DNA from: Hydrogenophaga taeniospiralis CCUG 15921
GTDB taxonomy: Bacteria > Pseudomonadota > Gammaproteobacteria > Burkholderiales > Burkholderiaceae_C
Assembly: GCF_001592305.1 (NCBI RefSeq)
Contig: NZ_BCWR01000011.1
Location: 186,001-250,000 of the forward strand
Length of the DNA stretch: 64,000 bases
Direction: 5' to 3'
How positions within the stretch are numbered: the first letter of the stretch is position 1; every line of letters starts with the position of its first letter. The notes beneath the pieces were generated by a model. It was not told where the DNA came from. It did no database searches and worked only from the letters and a program-made list of their open reading frames with translations. A program made the translations under genes and the position numbers. Positions 35,141 to 44,648 of this stretch are shown piece by piece.

Positions 35141-36177
35141 GTGGCACTCCCTTCTTTGCGGCGCGCCAGGCCCAGCAACTGTCCGGCCAGGCCATCGGGC
35201 GCCGTCATCAGCGCGTGCAGCAACGCGGCCCCAAAGATCACCAGGGCCAGATCGGCGTCGAGGCCCCAGTTGTTGAACAGGCCGGGCAACACACGGTAGA
35301 GCACCGCCGCCAGCACCGCGCCCAGCCAGTGCCGGGCGCCGCCCACCACGGCCAGGGCGAACAGCATGATGGACTCGGACGCCCTGAAGGTGGCCGGGTC
35401 GAGCAGGCCCAAGGTACCGGCCAGCAGCCCGCCGGCCATGCCCGCCAGCAGGCCGGACAGGCCGAAGGCCCAGGCTTTGTAATAGACCACGTTCACGCCC
35501 GAGGCCATGGCGGCGGCTTCCGAGCGGCGGATCATGGCCCAGGCCCGCCCCGGCGCCGTGCGGCGGTGCGCCTCGATCAGCAGGAAGCCCACCAGCAGCA
35601 TGACCACGGTGTAGCGCAGGTAGGCCTCGTTGCCGGTAGCCAGCCAGGGCCGCCGGAACGGCGCGATCAGCGAAGGCATCACGCCCCAGAAGCCCTCGCC
35701 ACCATTGGGGAAGCGGAAGGTGGAAAAGACGATCTCCAGGCCACTGGCCGCCATCAGGGTGATGAGCGCCAGGTACAGGCCGCGCATGCGCAAGGCGGGC
35801 AAGGCCATGACCCAGCCGAACACCATGGTCACGGTCGCGGCCACCGCCAGGTTGAGCTCGAACGGCAGGTTGAAGCCATGGTTCATGCGCAGCATCACCC
35901 AGCCGCCCACGCCCATCAGCCCCACCTGGGCGAGCGACACCATGCCCAGGCGCGAATACATGAACCCGACGCCTGCCGCGGCCAGGGCGAAGCAGGCGGT
36001 GGAGGTGAGGATCTGCACCCACTGCCCGCCGAGGAACATGGGGACGACCACCAGCGCCACCAACCCGCACAGCAAGGGCAGCAGGCATTTCGCCGCCGGG
36101 CCGCCCCAAGGCGAAATGCGCCCCCTCGGGGGGCAGTGACCCACACGCAGTGGGGGAACGTGGGGGCGATTCATCAT
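35137..36177 (-). CDS. livM: Branched-chain-type ABC transporter permease LivM
   Basis: 346 residues with about eight to ten membrane helices and the LivM docking loop (AWAMIRRSEAAAMASGVNVVYYKAWAF). The first 30 or so residues (MMNRPHVPPLRVGHCPPRGR and on) are encoded by the dispersed repeat at 36088-36169 and are not family-like. The first real helix begins near CLLPLLCGLVALVVVP, so the native start may lie further in, or the repeat now supplies it. The annotated ATG overlaps livH by four bases. Confidence 0.85.
   Translation of the reverse strand: MMNRPHVPPLRVGHCPPRGRISPWGGPAAKCLLPLLCGLVALVVVPMFLGGQWVQILTSTACFALAAAGVGFMYSRLGMVSLAQVGLMGVGGWVMLRMNHGFNLPFELNLAVAATVTMVFGWVMALPALRMRGLYLALITLMAASGLEIVFSTFRFPNGGEGFWGVMPSLIAPFRRPWLATGNEAYLRYTVVMLLVGFLLIEAHRRTAPGRAWAMIRRSEAAAMASGVNVVYYKAWAFGLSGLLAGMAGGLLAGTLGLLDPATFRASESIMLFALAVVGGARHWLGAVLAAVLYRVLPGLFNNWGLDADLALVIFGAALLHALMTAPDGLAGQLLGLARRKEGSAT
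36088..36169 (+). repeat. Dispersed repeat, second type, copy 2 (inside livM)
   Basis: GGGCCGCCCCAAG, CCCCCTCGGGGGGCAG, ACACGCAGTG and ACGTGGGGGCG occur in the same order as at 19391-19464. Here the element lies inside the annotated 5' end of livM. Confidence 0.65.
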
Positions 36178-37127
36178 TCGTCTCTCTCGAAAGGGATGCG
36201 CCGGCCGCGCTGCAGCAGGAGCAGCATGACGATGGCCACCATGAACGGGGCCACGGTGCGCACGGACTTGAGCGCGGGCGACAGCGTCAGCATGGACTCC
36301 AGCACGCCGATGGACAGGCCACCGACCAGCACCATGCCCAGGTTGTCCAGCCGGCCGCAGATGGCCGCCGCAATGGACGGGATGACCATGAAGGTGATGA
36401 TGCTGGGCTCCAGCCGGATGAGGTCGCCAAACATCAGCCCGGTGAACCCGGCGATGAGCCCCGCCATGCCCCAGGCGATGGTTTCCACCTTGAGGATGCG
36501 CACGCCGATCAGCGCCGACAGCTCGCGTTCATTGGCCAGGGCGCGCATCTGCAGGCCGGTGCGGGTGCGCTCCAGGTAGACCCAGATGCCCACCACCACG
36601 GCCAGCGTGGCCAGCAGCGCGATGAAGCGCGTGCCGGTGACCCGCAAACCCCAGACCCGCAGGGCCATCTGGTCGGTGGGCAGGGTGAACGAGCGGACCT
36701 GGTCCACCCACAGAAACGAGGTGACGCCCAGGATGATCAAGGCGTAGCCCAGTGTGGCAATGGCCTTGACCACCGGGTCGCGCCAGGCCAGGCGGGGCGC
36801 GATCACCCGGCCATAACCCAGCGACAGCGCCGTGGCCAGCACCAGCGCCATGGCCCAGGCCAGGGGCTCGGCCCAACCCCATTGCACCAGTTGCCAGGCC
36901 GTCATGACGCCCGCGGCCCCCATGGCGCCGCTGGCAAAGTTGAGCACGCCCGTGGTGCGGTACAGCACCACCAGCCCCACGCCACCCAGGGCGTAGAGGG
37001 AGCCGATGGCCAGCCCGGACACGATGAACAGACCGACCATGGGCAGCGGCTTGCCCCACGCCAGGATGCCGCAGACCAGGGCCATGCCCACGATGTAGGC
37101 GGCCAGAAAAGGCAGTTTGGATTTCAT
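36174..37127 (-). CDS. livH: Branched-chain-type ABC transporter permease LivH
   Basis: 317 residues, about eight membrane helices. The LivH features IGSLYALGGVGLVVLYRTTGVLNFA and the ATPase docking loop LQMRALANERELSALIGVRI are present. It lies 54 bases after the binding-protein gene. Confidence 0.9.
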   Translation of the reverse strand: MKSKLPFLAAYIVGMALVCGILAWGKPLPMVGLFIVSGLAIGSLYALGGVGLVVLYRTTGVLNFASGAMGAAGVMTAWQLVQWGWAEPLAWAMALVLATALSLGYGRVIAPRLAWRDPVVKAIATLGYALIILGVTSFLWVDQVRSFTLPTDQMALRVWGLRVTGTRFIALLATLAVVVGIWVYLERTRTGLQMRALANERELSALIGVRILKVETIAWGMAGLIAGFTGLMFGDLIRLEPSIITFMVIPSIAAAICGRLDNLGMVLVGGLSIGVLESMLTLSPALKSVRTVAPFMVAIVMLLLLQRGRRIPFERDE

Positions 37128-37181
37128 AAGCCAGGCTTGGGGTGCCCCCGTCCTGGCGCAACCAGAACAGGGGCAAGGCCA

Positions 37182-38444
37182 TCAGCGCAGTCCGAGCGCC
37201 TTCTCGGCATTCACCAAGGGTGTGAAGTACGGGCCTTCGTACTCGTAGCAGTCACGCACCTTCTGGAAGCCGCCGTCCTTGACCACCACCATGATCCCGG
37301 CGTGGTTGGGCATGTGCTGCTTGGCCTCGCCCACGTAGTAGGGGCCGCAGCTGAGGTCCGAACGCAGGCCCGAGATCTTCTTGATCGCTGCCGTCACGGC
37401 GGCGCGGTCGTCGATCTTGGCCGGGTCCATGGCGGCCAGCGTCTGGGTGAAGTACTTGGCCGAGAGGTAGCCCGACTGGCTGAAGGTGTCGCGCGGATCG
37501 TCCTTCTTGGCATAGGCGTCCATGACCTTGAGCCAATGCTGGTTATCGGCGCCCTTGCCGTCGAGCATGGTCAGCTCGGCGTTGACGTAGACCTTGCCGC
37601 TCCAGTACTTGCCCAGGGCGGCGGGAACCGACTTGTCGTACAGCGGCGTGGACGAGGTCCAGCTGTAGTTGTCGCGCAGGTCCTGCTCCTGCGCCGCGCG
37701 CAGGAAGGCAATGGCCAAGCCAGCGGGCAGGTTGACCAGCACCGAGTTCGCGCCCGAGGCCATCGCCTCCAGCAGGGCGGCGTTCACGTCGGGCGCCCCG
37801 GGGTTGAGCAGCACCGACGAGGCCTTGAGGCCCTTGCCCGCCATGTACTTCTCCACCGCGCCGCAAGACCAGTTGCCCACCGAAGGAATGGCCAGGCCGA
37901 TGCACGAGATGTTCTTGGCACCGAGCTTTTCGACCGCGTGCATGGCCGCCCCCACCGAGGACGCCAGCGGCCCCTGGTTGGTGGAGACGATGTTCGAGCT
38001 CTCGAAACACTCCGACACCGCGCAACCGGAGGCCATGGCCATGATGTTCTGCTTGGCGTAGAACGGCGCGTTCACGCTCATCTCGACAAACGAGGCGTTG
38101 CCCACCATGGCCACGACCTTCTGGTCCTGAACCAGTTTGGACACGGCCTGCGCCGCCAGCTCAGGGTTCCACTGGTCGTTTTCCACCAGGTACTGGATCG
38201 GGCGGCCATGCACGCCGCCGGAGGCATTGACACAGGCAAAGTAGGCCGCGGCCGCGTCGGTGGCCGAGGAAAAATCGCCCGGTGCCGCGTTGCCGTGGAT
38301 GGCTCCGATCTTGATGGGTTTGCCCGTGGCGGCTTTGCCCTTGCCGGGGCCGCAGCTGGGGGTGGGCTCGCCCGCGGCCAGCGCGACGGCGGGCAGGGCC
38401 ATGAATGCCAACGCAGCGGCGCCGGCTTGCAACAGTTTTCTCAT
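37182..38444 (-). CDS. ABC transporter periplasmic binding protein (Liv/Peripla_BP_6 type)
   Basis: 420 residues. A signal peptide (MRKLLQAGAAALAFMALPAVALA) ends near residue 24. The mature part has the two-lobe layout of amino-acid/amide-type receptors (IKIGAIHGNAAPGDFSSATDAAAAYFACVNASGG; SCGPYYVGEAKQHMPNHAGIMVVV). CAGGAG precedes the ATG at 38444. The ligand cannot be read; neighbours suggest an alcohol, amine or aldehyde-yielding substrate rather than leucine. Confidence 0.88.
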   Translation of the reverse strand: MRKLLQAGAAALAFMALPAVALAAGEPTPSCGPGKGKAATGKPIKIGAIHGNAAPGDFSSATDAAAAYFACVNASGGVHGRPIQYLVENDQWNPELAAQAVSKLVQDQKVVAMVGNASFVEMSVNAPFYAKQNIMAMASGCAVSECFESSNIVSTNQGPLASSVGAAMHAVEKLGAKNISCIGLAIPSVGNWSCGAVEKYMAGKGLKASSVLLNPGAPDVNAALLEAMASGANSVLVNLPAGLAIAFLRAAQEQDLRDNYSWTSSTPLYDKSVPAALGKYWSGKVYVNAELTMLDGKGADNQHWLKVMDAYAKKDDPRDTFSQSGYLSAKYFTQTLAAMDPAKIDDRAAVTAAIKKISGLRSDLSCGPYYVGEAKQHMPNHAGIMVVVKDGGFQKVRDCYEYEGPYFTPLVNAEKALGLR

Positions 38445-38481
38445 GCTTGTCTCCTGTGGTTTTGGTGAAAACGCTTCTCTG

Positions 38482-40068
38482 TCACTGCTTGCCTGCAATG
38501 AACCTGGCCGCCCGCTCGGCAATCATCATGGTCGGGGCATTGGTGTTGCCCGACACCAGGTTGGGCATGGCGGACGCATCGGCCACGCGCAAACCCTGGG
38601 TGCCGCGCACGCGCAGCTGCTGGTCCAGCACGGCCATGGGGTCCGACTCGGCGCCCATCTTGGCGGTGCCCACCGGGTGGAACACCGTCTTGGCCGTCTG
38701 GCGCACGTAGTCCCTGAGGGCCTGCTCGTCCTGCTCAAGGCCGGGCTGCGGCAGGGCGCGCCGCTTGATCAACTTGGCCAGCGCAGGGGCTTCCAGAATC
38801 TCGATGCCCTTGCGCACGCCCCGCACCAGCACGTCGAGGTCTTGCTCGTCTGAAAACGCGCCCGCGTCGAACAGGGCCGGGTCCTGCGGTTTGGCCGAAC
38901 GCAGGCGCACCGAGCCGCGCGACTTGGGCCGCAGAAAGCACGGGCCGATGGCAATGCCGTGTTCCTGCACCGGCTCGCGGTCGGCCCAGCCCACCATGAA
39001 GGGCAACACGTGGAACTGCACATCGGGCATCCCCGCGTTGGACACGTCGGCGAAGCCGCCGCACTCGACCACGTTGGACGTGAGCAGCCCCGAGCGGAAC
39101 AGGAGGTACTGCGCCAGGTGCTTGACCGCCTTCAGGCCTTTGTCTTGCCCCAGGAAAGAGATGGGGTCGCGCGTCACACCCTGCACCGTGCTCTCCAGGT
39201 GGTCCTGGTAGTTCTGGCCCACGCCCGGCAGGTTCGCCACCACCTGGATACCGAAGGACTGCAGGTGCGCCGCTTCGCCCACGCCCGACAGCTGCAACAG
39301 GCGCGGCGTCTCGATGGCACCGGCGCACAGAATCACCTCGGCCGCGGCCTTGATCGTGGTGCCGTTCTCCAGCGCCACGCCGACCGCGCGCGTGCCCTCG
39401 AACACCACCCGGGCCACGCGGGTCTGGGTCATGATCTTCAGATTGGGGCGGCCCTCGGCCTTGCGCAGAAAGGCCTCGGCGGCGGACCAGCGTCGCCCGT
39501 CGTGCGTGGTGGTCTGGTAGAAGCCCACGCCTTCCTGGCTGGCGCCGTTGAAGTCGGGGTTGTTGGGCAGGCCCACCTCTTGCGCGGCGCGGATGAAGGC
39601 GCGGCACAGTGGGTGGTGGTAGCCGGTTTCCGACACATGCAGCTCGCCCTCGGTGCCGTGGAAGGCATCGGCCAGCTCCATGTTGTTCTCCAGCGCCTTG
39701 AACACGGGCAGCACGTCCGCATAAGCCCAACCGGGGTTGCCGGCGGCGGCCCAGCCGTCGTAGTCGCGCGCCTGGCCACGGATGTAGAGCATGGCGTTGA
39801 TCGACGAGCCGCCGCCGATCACCTGCCCCTGGATGACGATGGAGGGGCGGCCATTCACGCGCGGCGACGGTTCACCCACGTAGGCCACGATGTCGCGCCC
39901 CTTTTCAATGACCTTGAAGAAGGTCGCGGGCATCTTGATGTAGCGGTCGTCGTCGCGGCGCCCGCTCTCGATCAGCAGCACCTTGTTGCGCGGGTTCTCG
40001 CTCAGGCGCGCGGCCATCACACAACCCGAGGCGCCACCGCCCACGACGATGTAGTCAAACTGTTCCAT
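38482..40068 (-). CDS. GMC-family FAD-dependent alcohol/choline dehydrogenase
   Basis: 528 residues. FAD fold IVVGGGASGCVMAARLSE at the start, the GMC signature around GGGSSINAMLYIRG, the active-site FHPVGTAKMG, and the C-terminal VADASAMPNLVSGNTNAPTMM. It oxidises an alcohol to an aldehyde, which the adjacent aldehyde dehydrogenase could finish. Choline dehydrogenase is the closest well-known relative, but specificity varies widely in this family. Confidence 0.88.
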   Translation of the reverse strand: MEQFDYIVVGGGASGCVMAARLSENPRNKVLLIESGRRDDDRYIKMPATFFKVIEKGRDIVAYVGEPSPRVNGRPSIVIQGQVIGGGSSINAMLYIRGQARDYDGWAAAGNPGWAYADVLPVFKALENNMELADAFHGTEGELHVSETGYHHPLCRAFIRAAQEVGLPNNPDFNGASQEGVGFYQTTTHDGRRWSAAEAFLRKAEGRPNLKIMTQTRVARVVFEGTRAVGVALENGTTIKAAAEVILCAGAIETPRLLQLSGVGEAAHLQSFGIQVVANLPGVGQNYQDHLESTVQGVTRDPISFLGQDKGLKAVKHLAQYLLFRSGLLTSNVVECGGFADVSNAGMPDVQFHVLPFMVGWADREPVQEHGIAIGPCFLRPKSRGSVRLRSAKPQDPALFDAGAFSDEQDLDVLVRGVRKGIEILEAPALAKLIKRRALPQPGLEQDEQALRDYVRQTAKTVFHPVGTAKMGAESDPMAVLDQQLRVRGTQGLRVADASAMPNLVSGNTNAPTMMIAERAARFIAGKQ

Positions 40069-40081
40069 GGTTGCGTCGCTT

Positions 40082-41488
40082 TCAGTTGAAGATGACCTGG
40101 ATGTCGGTGTATTCGGCCAAGCCTTCCTCGCCGAACTCCACGCCGCAGCCCGAGGACTTCACCCCGCCGAATGGCGCGTTCGGTTGAATCGCGCCGTGCT
40201 TGTTGATCCAGACCGAGCCGCACTCCAGGCGGCTGGCCACCTGCCGGGCTTTGTCGATGTCCTGCGACCAGACCGATCCGCCCAGGCCATTGGGGCTGTC
40301 ATTGGCCTGGCGGATGGCGTCTTCCACGTCGCTGTACTTGATGATGGGCAGGGCCGGGCCGAACTGCTCCTCAAACACCAGCGGGTCGTCGTGCGACAGG
40401 TCGGCGATGAGCGTGGGCGGGAAAAACAAGCCCTCGCCAGGCTCGCCGCCCAGCAGCACCCTGCCCTTGCTCTTGGCGGCATCCACCAGGCGCTGGACCT
40501 TCTCGAACTGCATGCGGTTGTTGATAGGACCTAGGACGGACGCTTCGTCGCTGCCAGGACCCACGGGAACGGCCTTGGCGTAGTCGACCAGCGCCGCGCA
40601 GACCCCGTCGTACACGCTCTCGTGCACGTACAGGCGCTTCATGGCCGCGCAGGTCTGGCCGTTGTTGATGAAGGCGCCCCAGAACAGGCCCTCGGCAATC
40701 GCCTTCGGGTCCACGTCGGGCAGGACGATGGCCGCGTCGTTGCCGCCCAGTTCCAGCGTGAGCCGCTTGACCGTCTCGGCGGCCGTGGCCATGACCTTTT
40801 TGCCGGTGTTGATCGAGCCCGTGAAAACGATCTTGCGGATGCCCGGGTGTGCGGAGATCGCGGCGCCGATGTTGGTCGCCTGGTCGTCGGAACAGACCAC
40901 GTTGACCACGCCGGGCGGCAGCACCTCGTTCATGAGCTCGACCAGCCGGATGGTGGACAGCGGGGTGAAGGGTGAGGGCTTGACCACCACGGTGTTGCCG
41001 CTGCGCACGGCGGGCAGGATGTGCCAGACGGCGATCATCACCGGCCAGTTCCAGGGCGTGATCGAGCCCACCACCCCGATGGGTTTGCGGTGCAGTTCGA
41101 TGCGGCCCTGCTCGTTGTCCTGCAGCACCTTGACCGGCAGCGACAGGCTGGCGGTGTGCGCAGCCCAGGCCCGCGCGCCCCCGAGCTCGAAGCGCGAGCC
41201 CAACCCGTTAAGCGGCTTGCCCTGCTCGCGCGTCAGCAGCTGCGCCAGGTCTTCGGCCTGCTCGCCGAGCTTGTCCGCGATGTCCAGGCAGGCCTGGGCG
41301 CGCACGGCATCGGGTTGTTGCGACCAGCTCGCGAACGCCGCTTCGGCGGCGGCCACCGCCTGGTCCAGGTGGTCACGCGAGGCGTTGGGCGCACGGCCCA
41401 CCGTTTCCCCGGTGGCCGGGTTCTTCACGTCGAAGTGGGCGGCCGCGCTCACGGGCAGGCCGTTGATGATCATGGGAAAGTCCGTCAT
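40082..41488 (-). CDS. NAD(P)-dependent aldehyde dehydrogenase
   Basis: 468 residues. Catalytic cysteine in NNGQTCAAMKRLYV, catalytic glutamate in LELGGNDAAIV, and the NAD-site GSINTGKKV. It converts an aldehyde to an acid. Thirteen bases separate it from the GMC gene. It is divergent from the AraC/FeaR-type gene across 168 bases. Confidence 0.9.
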   Translation of the reverse strand: MTDFPMIINGLPVSAAAHFDVKNPATGETVGRAPNASRDHLDQAVAAAEAAFASWSQQPDAVRAQACLDIADKLGEQAEDLAQLLTREQGKPLNGLGSRFELGGARAWAAHTASLSLPVKVLQDNEQGRIELHRKPIGVVGSITPWNWPVMIAVWHILPAVRSGNTVVVKPSPFTPLSTIRLVELMNEVLPPGVVNVVCSDDQATNIGAAISAHPGIRKIVFTGSINTGKKVMATAAETVKRLTLELGGNDAAIVLPDVDPKAIAEGLFWGAFINNGQTCAAMKRLYVHESVYDGVCAALVDYAKAVPVGPGSDEASVLGPINNRMQFEKVQRLVDAAKSKGRVLLGGEPGEGLFFPPTLIADLSHDDPLVFEEQFGPALPIIKYSDVEDAIRQANDSPNGLGGSVWSQDIDKARQVASRLECGSVWINKHGAIQPNAPFGGVKSSGCGVEFGEEGLAEYTDIQVIFN

Positions 41489-41656
41489 GTCTCCTCCAGT
41501 GGAGTGGTTGATTCAGCGAACGGATCGTATGAGCGACACCCCTGTGGCCACTTGGGCTCCAGCGACACGCGAATAGGACACAAACGACAGCGCTTTCACG
41601 GGCGTGGGTTAACCCGAATAGCGCTTGCCCGTGTTGATGATCAACATCAGCGCCCC

Positions 41657-42628
41657 ATGCTGACCACGCTTTCCACCTCCTCATTGCCCGTGGACCAGTT
41701 CCGGTCCGATCTGCACGCCGTCTGTGGCTCGTTCCAGGTCGAACCGGCCGCGAGCCGTGACCATTTGCGCGGTGCGGTGGCCCATGAAGCACGGGGTGGA
41801 TTTGAGTTTGCGCACGTCGCCAAAGACGCGCAGTCGATCCGGCGCGATCGAAGCAACATCGCACGCGACGGCGCGGAGCACTTCTTTCTCATCGTTCAGG
41901 AAGAGGGCCGAGCGCTGATGAGTCAGCGCGAATCGGTCAGCATGCTGCGCCCCGGCGATCTGGTCCTGATCGACAGCGCGGAGCCCTCTGAGTTCACCTT
42001 CTTTGGCAGCTACAGCCGGCAGCTGTCGGTGCATCTGCCGCGCATGGAACTGCAAAAAAGGTTCGGCGATGCCTTGCGCGGCGGGCTGTTCATGCCGCGC
42101 AGCGACCACACCACGCTGGCCATCATTGCCGTGCTCGCCAAGGCCTTTCAGCCGAACAACAACCCGACGCAGTCCAGCTACCTGGGCGAGGCCATGTACG
42201 GCCTGCTCGGGTCCATGCTGTTTGCCAACGGCACGCCGGCGCGTTGCATCGATGCGGACGTGGGCAACGCCCGCTTGCTGGAGCGCGCGGTGGCCTACAT
42301 CGATGCGAACCACACCGACTGCGAGTTGACCATCCAGCGCATGGCCGTGGATCTCAAGGCGTCGAGCCGCCAACTGCAAAGAGCCTTCACGTCGCTGGAC
42401 ATCACGCCCACGGAGTACCTGCTGCAAAAGCGCCTGGCCAGCGCCTGCGAAGCCTTGAAGCAGCAGCGCATGACGGAGAACAAGACCTTCATCTCCACCA
42501 TCGCCTACAGCGTTGGCTTCAACGACCTGTCGTACTTCAACCGCCTGTTTCGGGCCACCTTCAACTGCACACCCAGTCAGTACAAGGACGTCAACGCCGA
42601 TCCGGGACCGGGTTGTCTTCCGATGTGA
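41657..42628 (+). CDS. AraC-family regulator, FeaR-like
   Basis: 323 residues. The N-terminal two thirds have the AraC-binding-like domain seen in FeaR/NphR regulators (HFFLIVQEEGRALMSQRESVSMLRPGDLVLID). The last 100 residues hold two helix-turn-helix motifs (IQRMAVDLKASSRQLQRAF; ISTIAYSVGFNDLSYFNRLFRATF). FeaR-type proteins activate amine oxidase and aldehyde dehydrogenase genes, which fits the divergent dehydrogenase pair. The start at 41657 is where homology begins; the open frame upstream is a shadow. Confidence 0.85.
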   Translation: MLTTLSTSSLPVDQFRSDLHAVCGSFQVEPAASRDHLRGAVAHEARGGFEFAHVAKDAQSIRRDRSNIARDGAEHFFLIVQEEGRALMSQRESVSMLRPGDLVLIDSAEPSEFTFFGSYSRQLSVHLPRMELQKRFGDALRGGLFMPRSDHTTLAIIAVLAKAFQPNNNPTQSSYLGEAMYGLLGSMLFANGTPARCIDADVGNARLLERAVAYIDANHTDCELTIQRMAVDLKASSRQLQRAFTSLDITPTEYLLQKRLASACEALKQQRMTENKTFISTIAYSVGFNDLSYFNRLFRATFNCTPSQYKDVNADPGPGCLPM

Positions 42629-42688
42629 CGTCCATCCCCGCAATGAGACATGCCGAGAAGCGCCAGCGCTGAGCAGCTGAGCGGCTCC

Positions 42689-44377
42689 TCAGAACTTGCG
42701 CACCTCAATGCCATGCTTCTGCAAGGCGTAACCCATCTGGCGCGGTGAGATCTTCAGCAGACGCGCCGCCTTGGCCTGGACCCAGCCGCTGCGCTCCATG
42801 GCCCAGATCAGGCGCTCGTGTTCCCCCTCTGGCTTGCCATCGGCGGGCGGCACGGCGGCGGCTGGCGTGGCGGCGGCTGGCGCAGGCGCAGCACCCACCT
42901 CGGCCGGCGCGGGCGCCGGGCTCGGCGGCTGGGCGGGTGCGCCTGTGGCCACTTCCTGGATCGGGATCTCGGCCAGGCGGCTGGGCCGCACGGCGTCTTC
43001 GCGCTCGATGTGGTGCAGCACCTGCGTCAGGCAGCGGTTGTCGCGGCAGGGGAAGGCCAGGTCGGTGATGAGCTCGTTGGACGCCATGGTGGCGGTGCGC
43101 TCCACGCAGTTTTCCAGCTCGCGCACGTTGCCCGGCCAGTAGCAGCTGGTGAGCACGCGCATGGCCTCGGGGCTGAAGCGGGTGGCGCGGTCGTTTTCGC
43201 GGTTGAAGCGGTCCAGGAAGTGTTGCGCCATGGCGGGTATGTCTTCGCGGCGCTCGCGCAGCGGCGGCAGCTGGATGCTGACGACGTTGATGCGGTAGTA
43301 GAGGTCGGCGCGGAACTCGCCAGCCTGCACCATGCGTTCCAGGTTGCGGTTGGTGGCGAGGACGAGGCGCACGTCCACCTTCACCGGCGAGCCACCGCCC
43401 ACGCGTTCAAAGCTGCGTTCCTGCAGCACGCGCAGCAGCTTGGCCTGGAAGGCGGCGGAGATGTCGCCGATTTCGTCGAGGAAGAGTGTGCCGCCGTGCG
43501 CCATTTCAAAACGGCCCTTGCGCAGGCCCTGGGCACCGGTGAAGGCGCCTTTTTCGTGGCCGAAGAGTTCGCTTTCCAGCAGGGTTTCGGTGAGCGCCGC
43601 GCAGTTGACGCCGACGAAGGGTTCCCGGGCGCGCGGTGACAGGCTGTGGATGGCGCGGGCCATGACTTCCTTGCCGGTGCCGCTTTCGCCCCGCAGCAGC
43701 ACGGTGGTGCGCGAAGGCGCCACCTGGTGGATCTGCTCGAAGACCTTGAGCATGGGGGCGGAGACGCCGACGACCTGTTCGATCTTGTGGCGCTGGCCGC
43801 TCAGGGCCTTGTGCATGCGGCGGTTTTCGTCCTGGATGCTTTCGGCCGCGGCGGTGACGCTGCGGTGCAGCATCAGCGACTGGCCCATGAGCGTGGCCAC
43901 CATGCGCAGCAGGCGCAGGTGGTCGGCGAAGACGCGGCGCTCTTCGGGGTTGAGGCAGTCGATCACGAGCACGCCCAGCGTGCGGTGGTCGGCGCGGATG
44001 GGCGTGGCGAGCATGGCCACGGGAACGCCCGGGCTCTGATCGGCGCCGCCGGTGCGGTTGAGGAACAGGGGCTCGGCGCGCACGTCGGGCACGGTGGCGG
44101 GCACGCCGCTGGCGAACACGCGGCCCACGATGCCTTCGCCCGATTCGAAGCGCAGGCGCTGCTGTTCGGCCTGCGTGAGGCCCAGGGCGCACAGGCCGTT
44201 GAGCGTGCCTTCCGCGTCGGCCACGACGACGAAGGCGCGGCGCCAGTCGAAGGCGTGGATGAGGTAGTTGAGCGCTTCGCGGAAGGTCTTGTGGACGTCC
44301 AGCGAGGTGGCCAGCGTTTTGCTGACCTCGTAGACCGCGTCCAGCTCGCGCCGGACCATGACAGGTGATGTGTTCAC
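42689..44377 (-). CDS. nifA: Nitrogen fixation activator NifA
   Basis: 562 residues. A GAF domain (about 20-165) is followed by an AAA+ domain with [17 protein letters not shown] (sigma-54 contact) and [11 protein letters not shown], then a Pro/Ala-rich linker and a Fis-type helix-turn-helix ([21 protein letters not shown]). Four cysteines in the order C-x11-C-x19-C-x4-C span the end of the AAA+ domain and the linker; this pattern marks the oxygen-sensitive NifA class, as in rhizobia. The GTG at 44377 is preferred because GGGAG lies 8 bases upstream; the ATG at 44359 has no ribosome site. Confidence 0.93.
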   Translation of the reverse strand: MNTSPVMVRRELDAVYEVSKTLATSLDVHKTFREALNYLIHAFDWRRAFVVVADAEGTLNGLCALGLTQAEQQRLRFESGEGIVGRVFASGVPATVPDVRAEPLFLNRTGGADQSPGVPVAMLATPIRADHRTLGVLVIDCLNPEERRVFADHLRLLRMVATLMGQSLMLHRSVTAAAESIQDENRRMHKALSGQRHKIEQVVGVSAPMLKVFEQIHQVAPSRTTVLLRGESGTGKEVMARAIHSLSPRAREPFVGVNCAALTETLLESELFGHEKGAFTGAQGLRKGRFEMAHGGTLFLDEIGDISAAFQAKLLRVLQERSFERVGGGSPVKVDVRLVLATNRNLERMVQAGEFRADLYYRINVVSIQLPPLRERREDIPAMAQHFLDRFNRENDRATRFSPEAMRVLTSCYWPGNVRELENCVERTATMASNELITDLAFPCRDNRCLTQVLHHIEREDAVRPSRLAEIPIQEVATGAPAQPPSPAPAPAEVGAAPAPAAATPAAAVPPADGKPEGEHERLIWAMERSGWVQAKAARLLKISPRQMGYALQKHGIEVRKF

Positions 44378-44449
44378 GATGGGGCTCCCATCTCCGGGTC
44401 GCTCGTGGTTTGCACCAGCAGTGGGACTCCACCGCAAAGTGACGACCTT

Positions 44450-44510
44450 GGGTTTGTTGCAGTGCAAAAATCGTGCCGATCCGTGGCGTCGCAGGCTTTG
44501 CAACAAACCC
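44450..44510. promoter_or_regulatory. Long inverted repeat in the nifA-iscS control region
   Basis: A perfect 12-bp inverted repeat, GGGTTTGTTGCA at 44450-44461 and TGCAACAAACCC at 44499-44510, is separated by 37 bases and encloses the nifA promoter. No exact TGT-N10-ACA site is present in the region; TGTTGCAGTGCAAAAA is one base short. The repeat may bind an unidentified regulator or loop the DNA. Confidence 0.6.
44463..44478 (-). promoter_or_regulatory. Sigma-54 promoter of nifA
   Basis: On the minus strand CGGCACG-N4-TTGCA has GG-N10-GC spacing and only the first base off consensus. It lies about 85 bases before the nifA start and implies that NifA or another sigma-54 activator controls nifA. 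Confidence 0.75.
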
Positions 44511-44598
44511 GACACGGCTCGCGGCGACGAACGGCGCCCTTCGGCACAAAGTCCACAAAAATCCCGCCAAAACCGCTGTTCGGGCGGCCGCAGACGCA

Positions 44599-44614
44599 TG
44601 GCACAGACGTTGCA
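44599..44614 (+). promoter_or_regulatory. Sigma-54 promoter of the isc-type nif operon
   Basis: TGGCAC-N5-TTGCA is an exact consensus match, 34 bases before the iscS start. It puts the Fe-S assembly genes under nif control. Confidence 0.88.
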
Positions 44615-44648
44615 AAAGGGGTCACACCCACCTTTGCAAGGAGCCACC

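Noticed and set aside
36150..38468. 772-codon plus-strand frame opposite livH and the binding protein gene
   Set aside because: Shadow of the leftward transporter genes, with His/Gln/Gly-rich repeats typical of antisense frames.
44586..44601. TGT-N10-GCA as a NifA site for the isc-type operon
   Set aside because: The second half does not match ACA and it touches the promoter itself.
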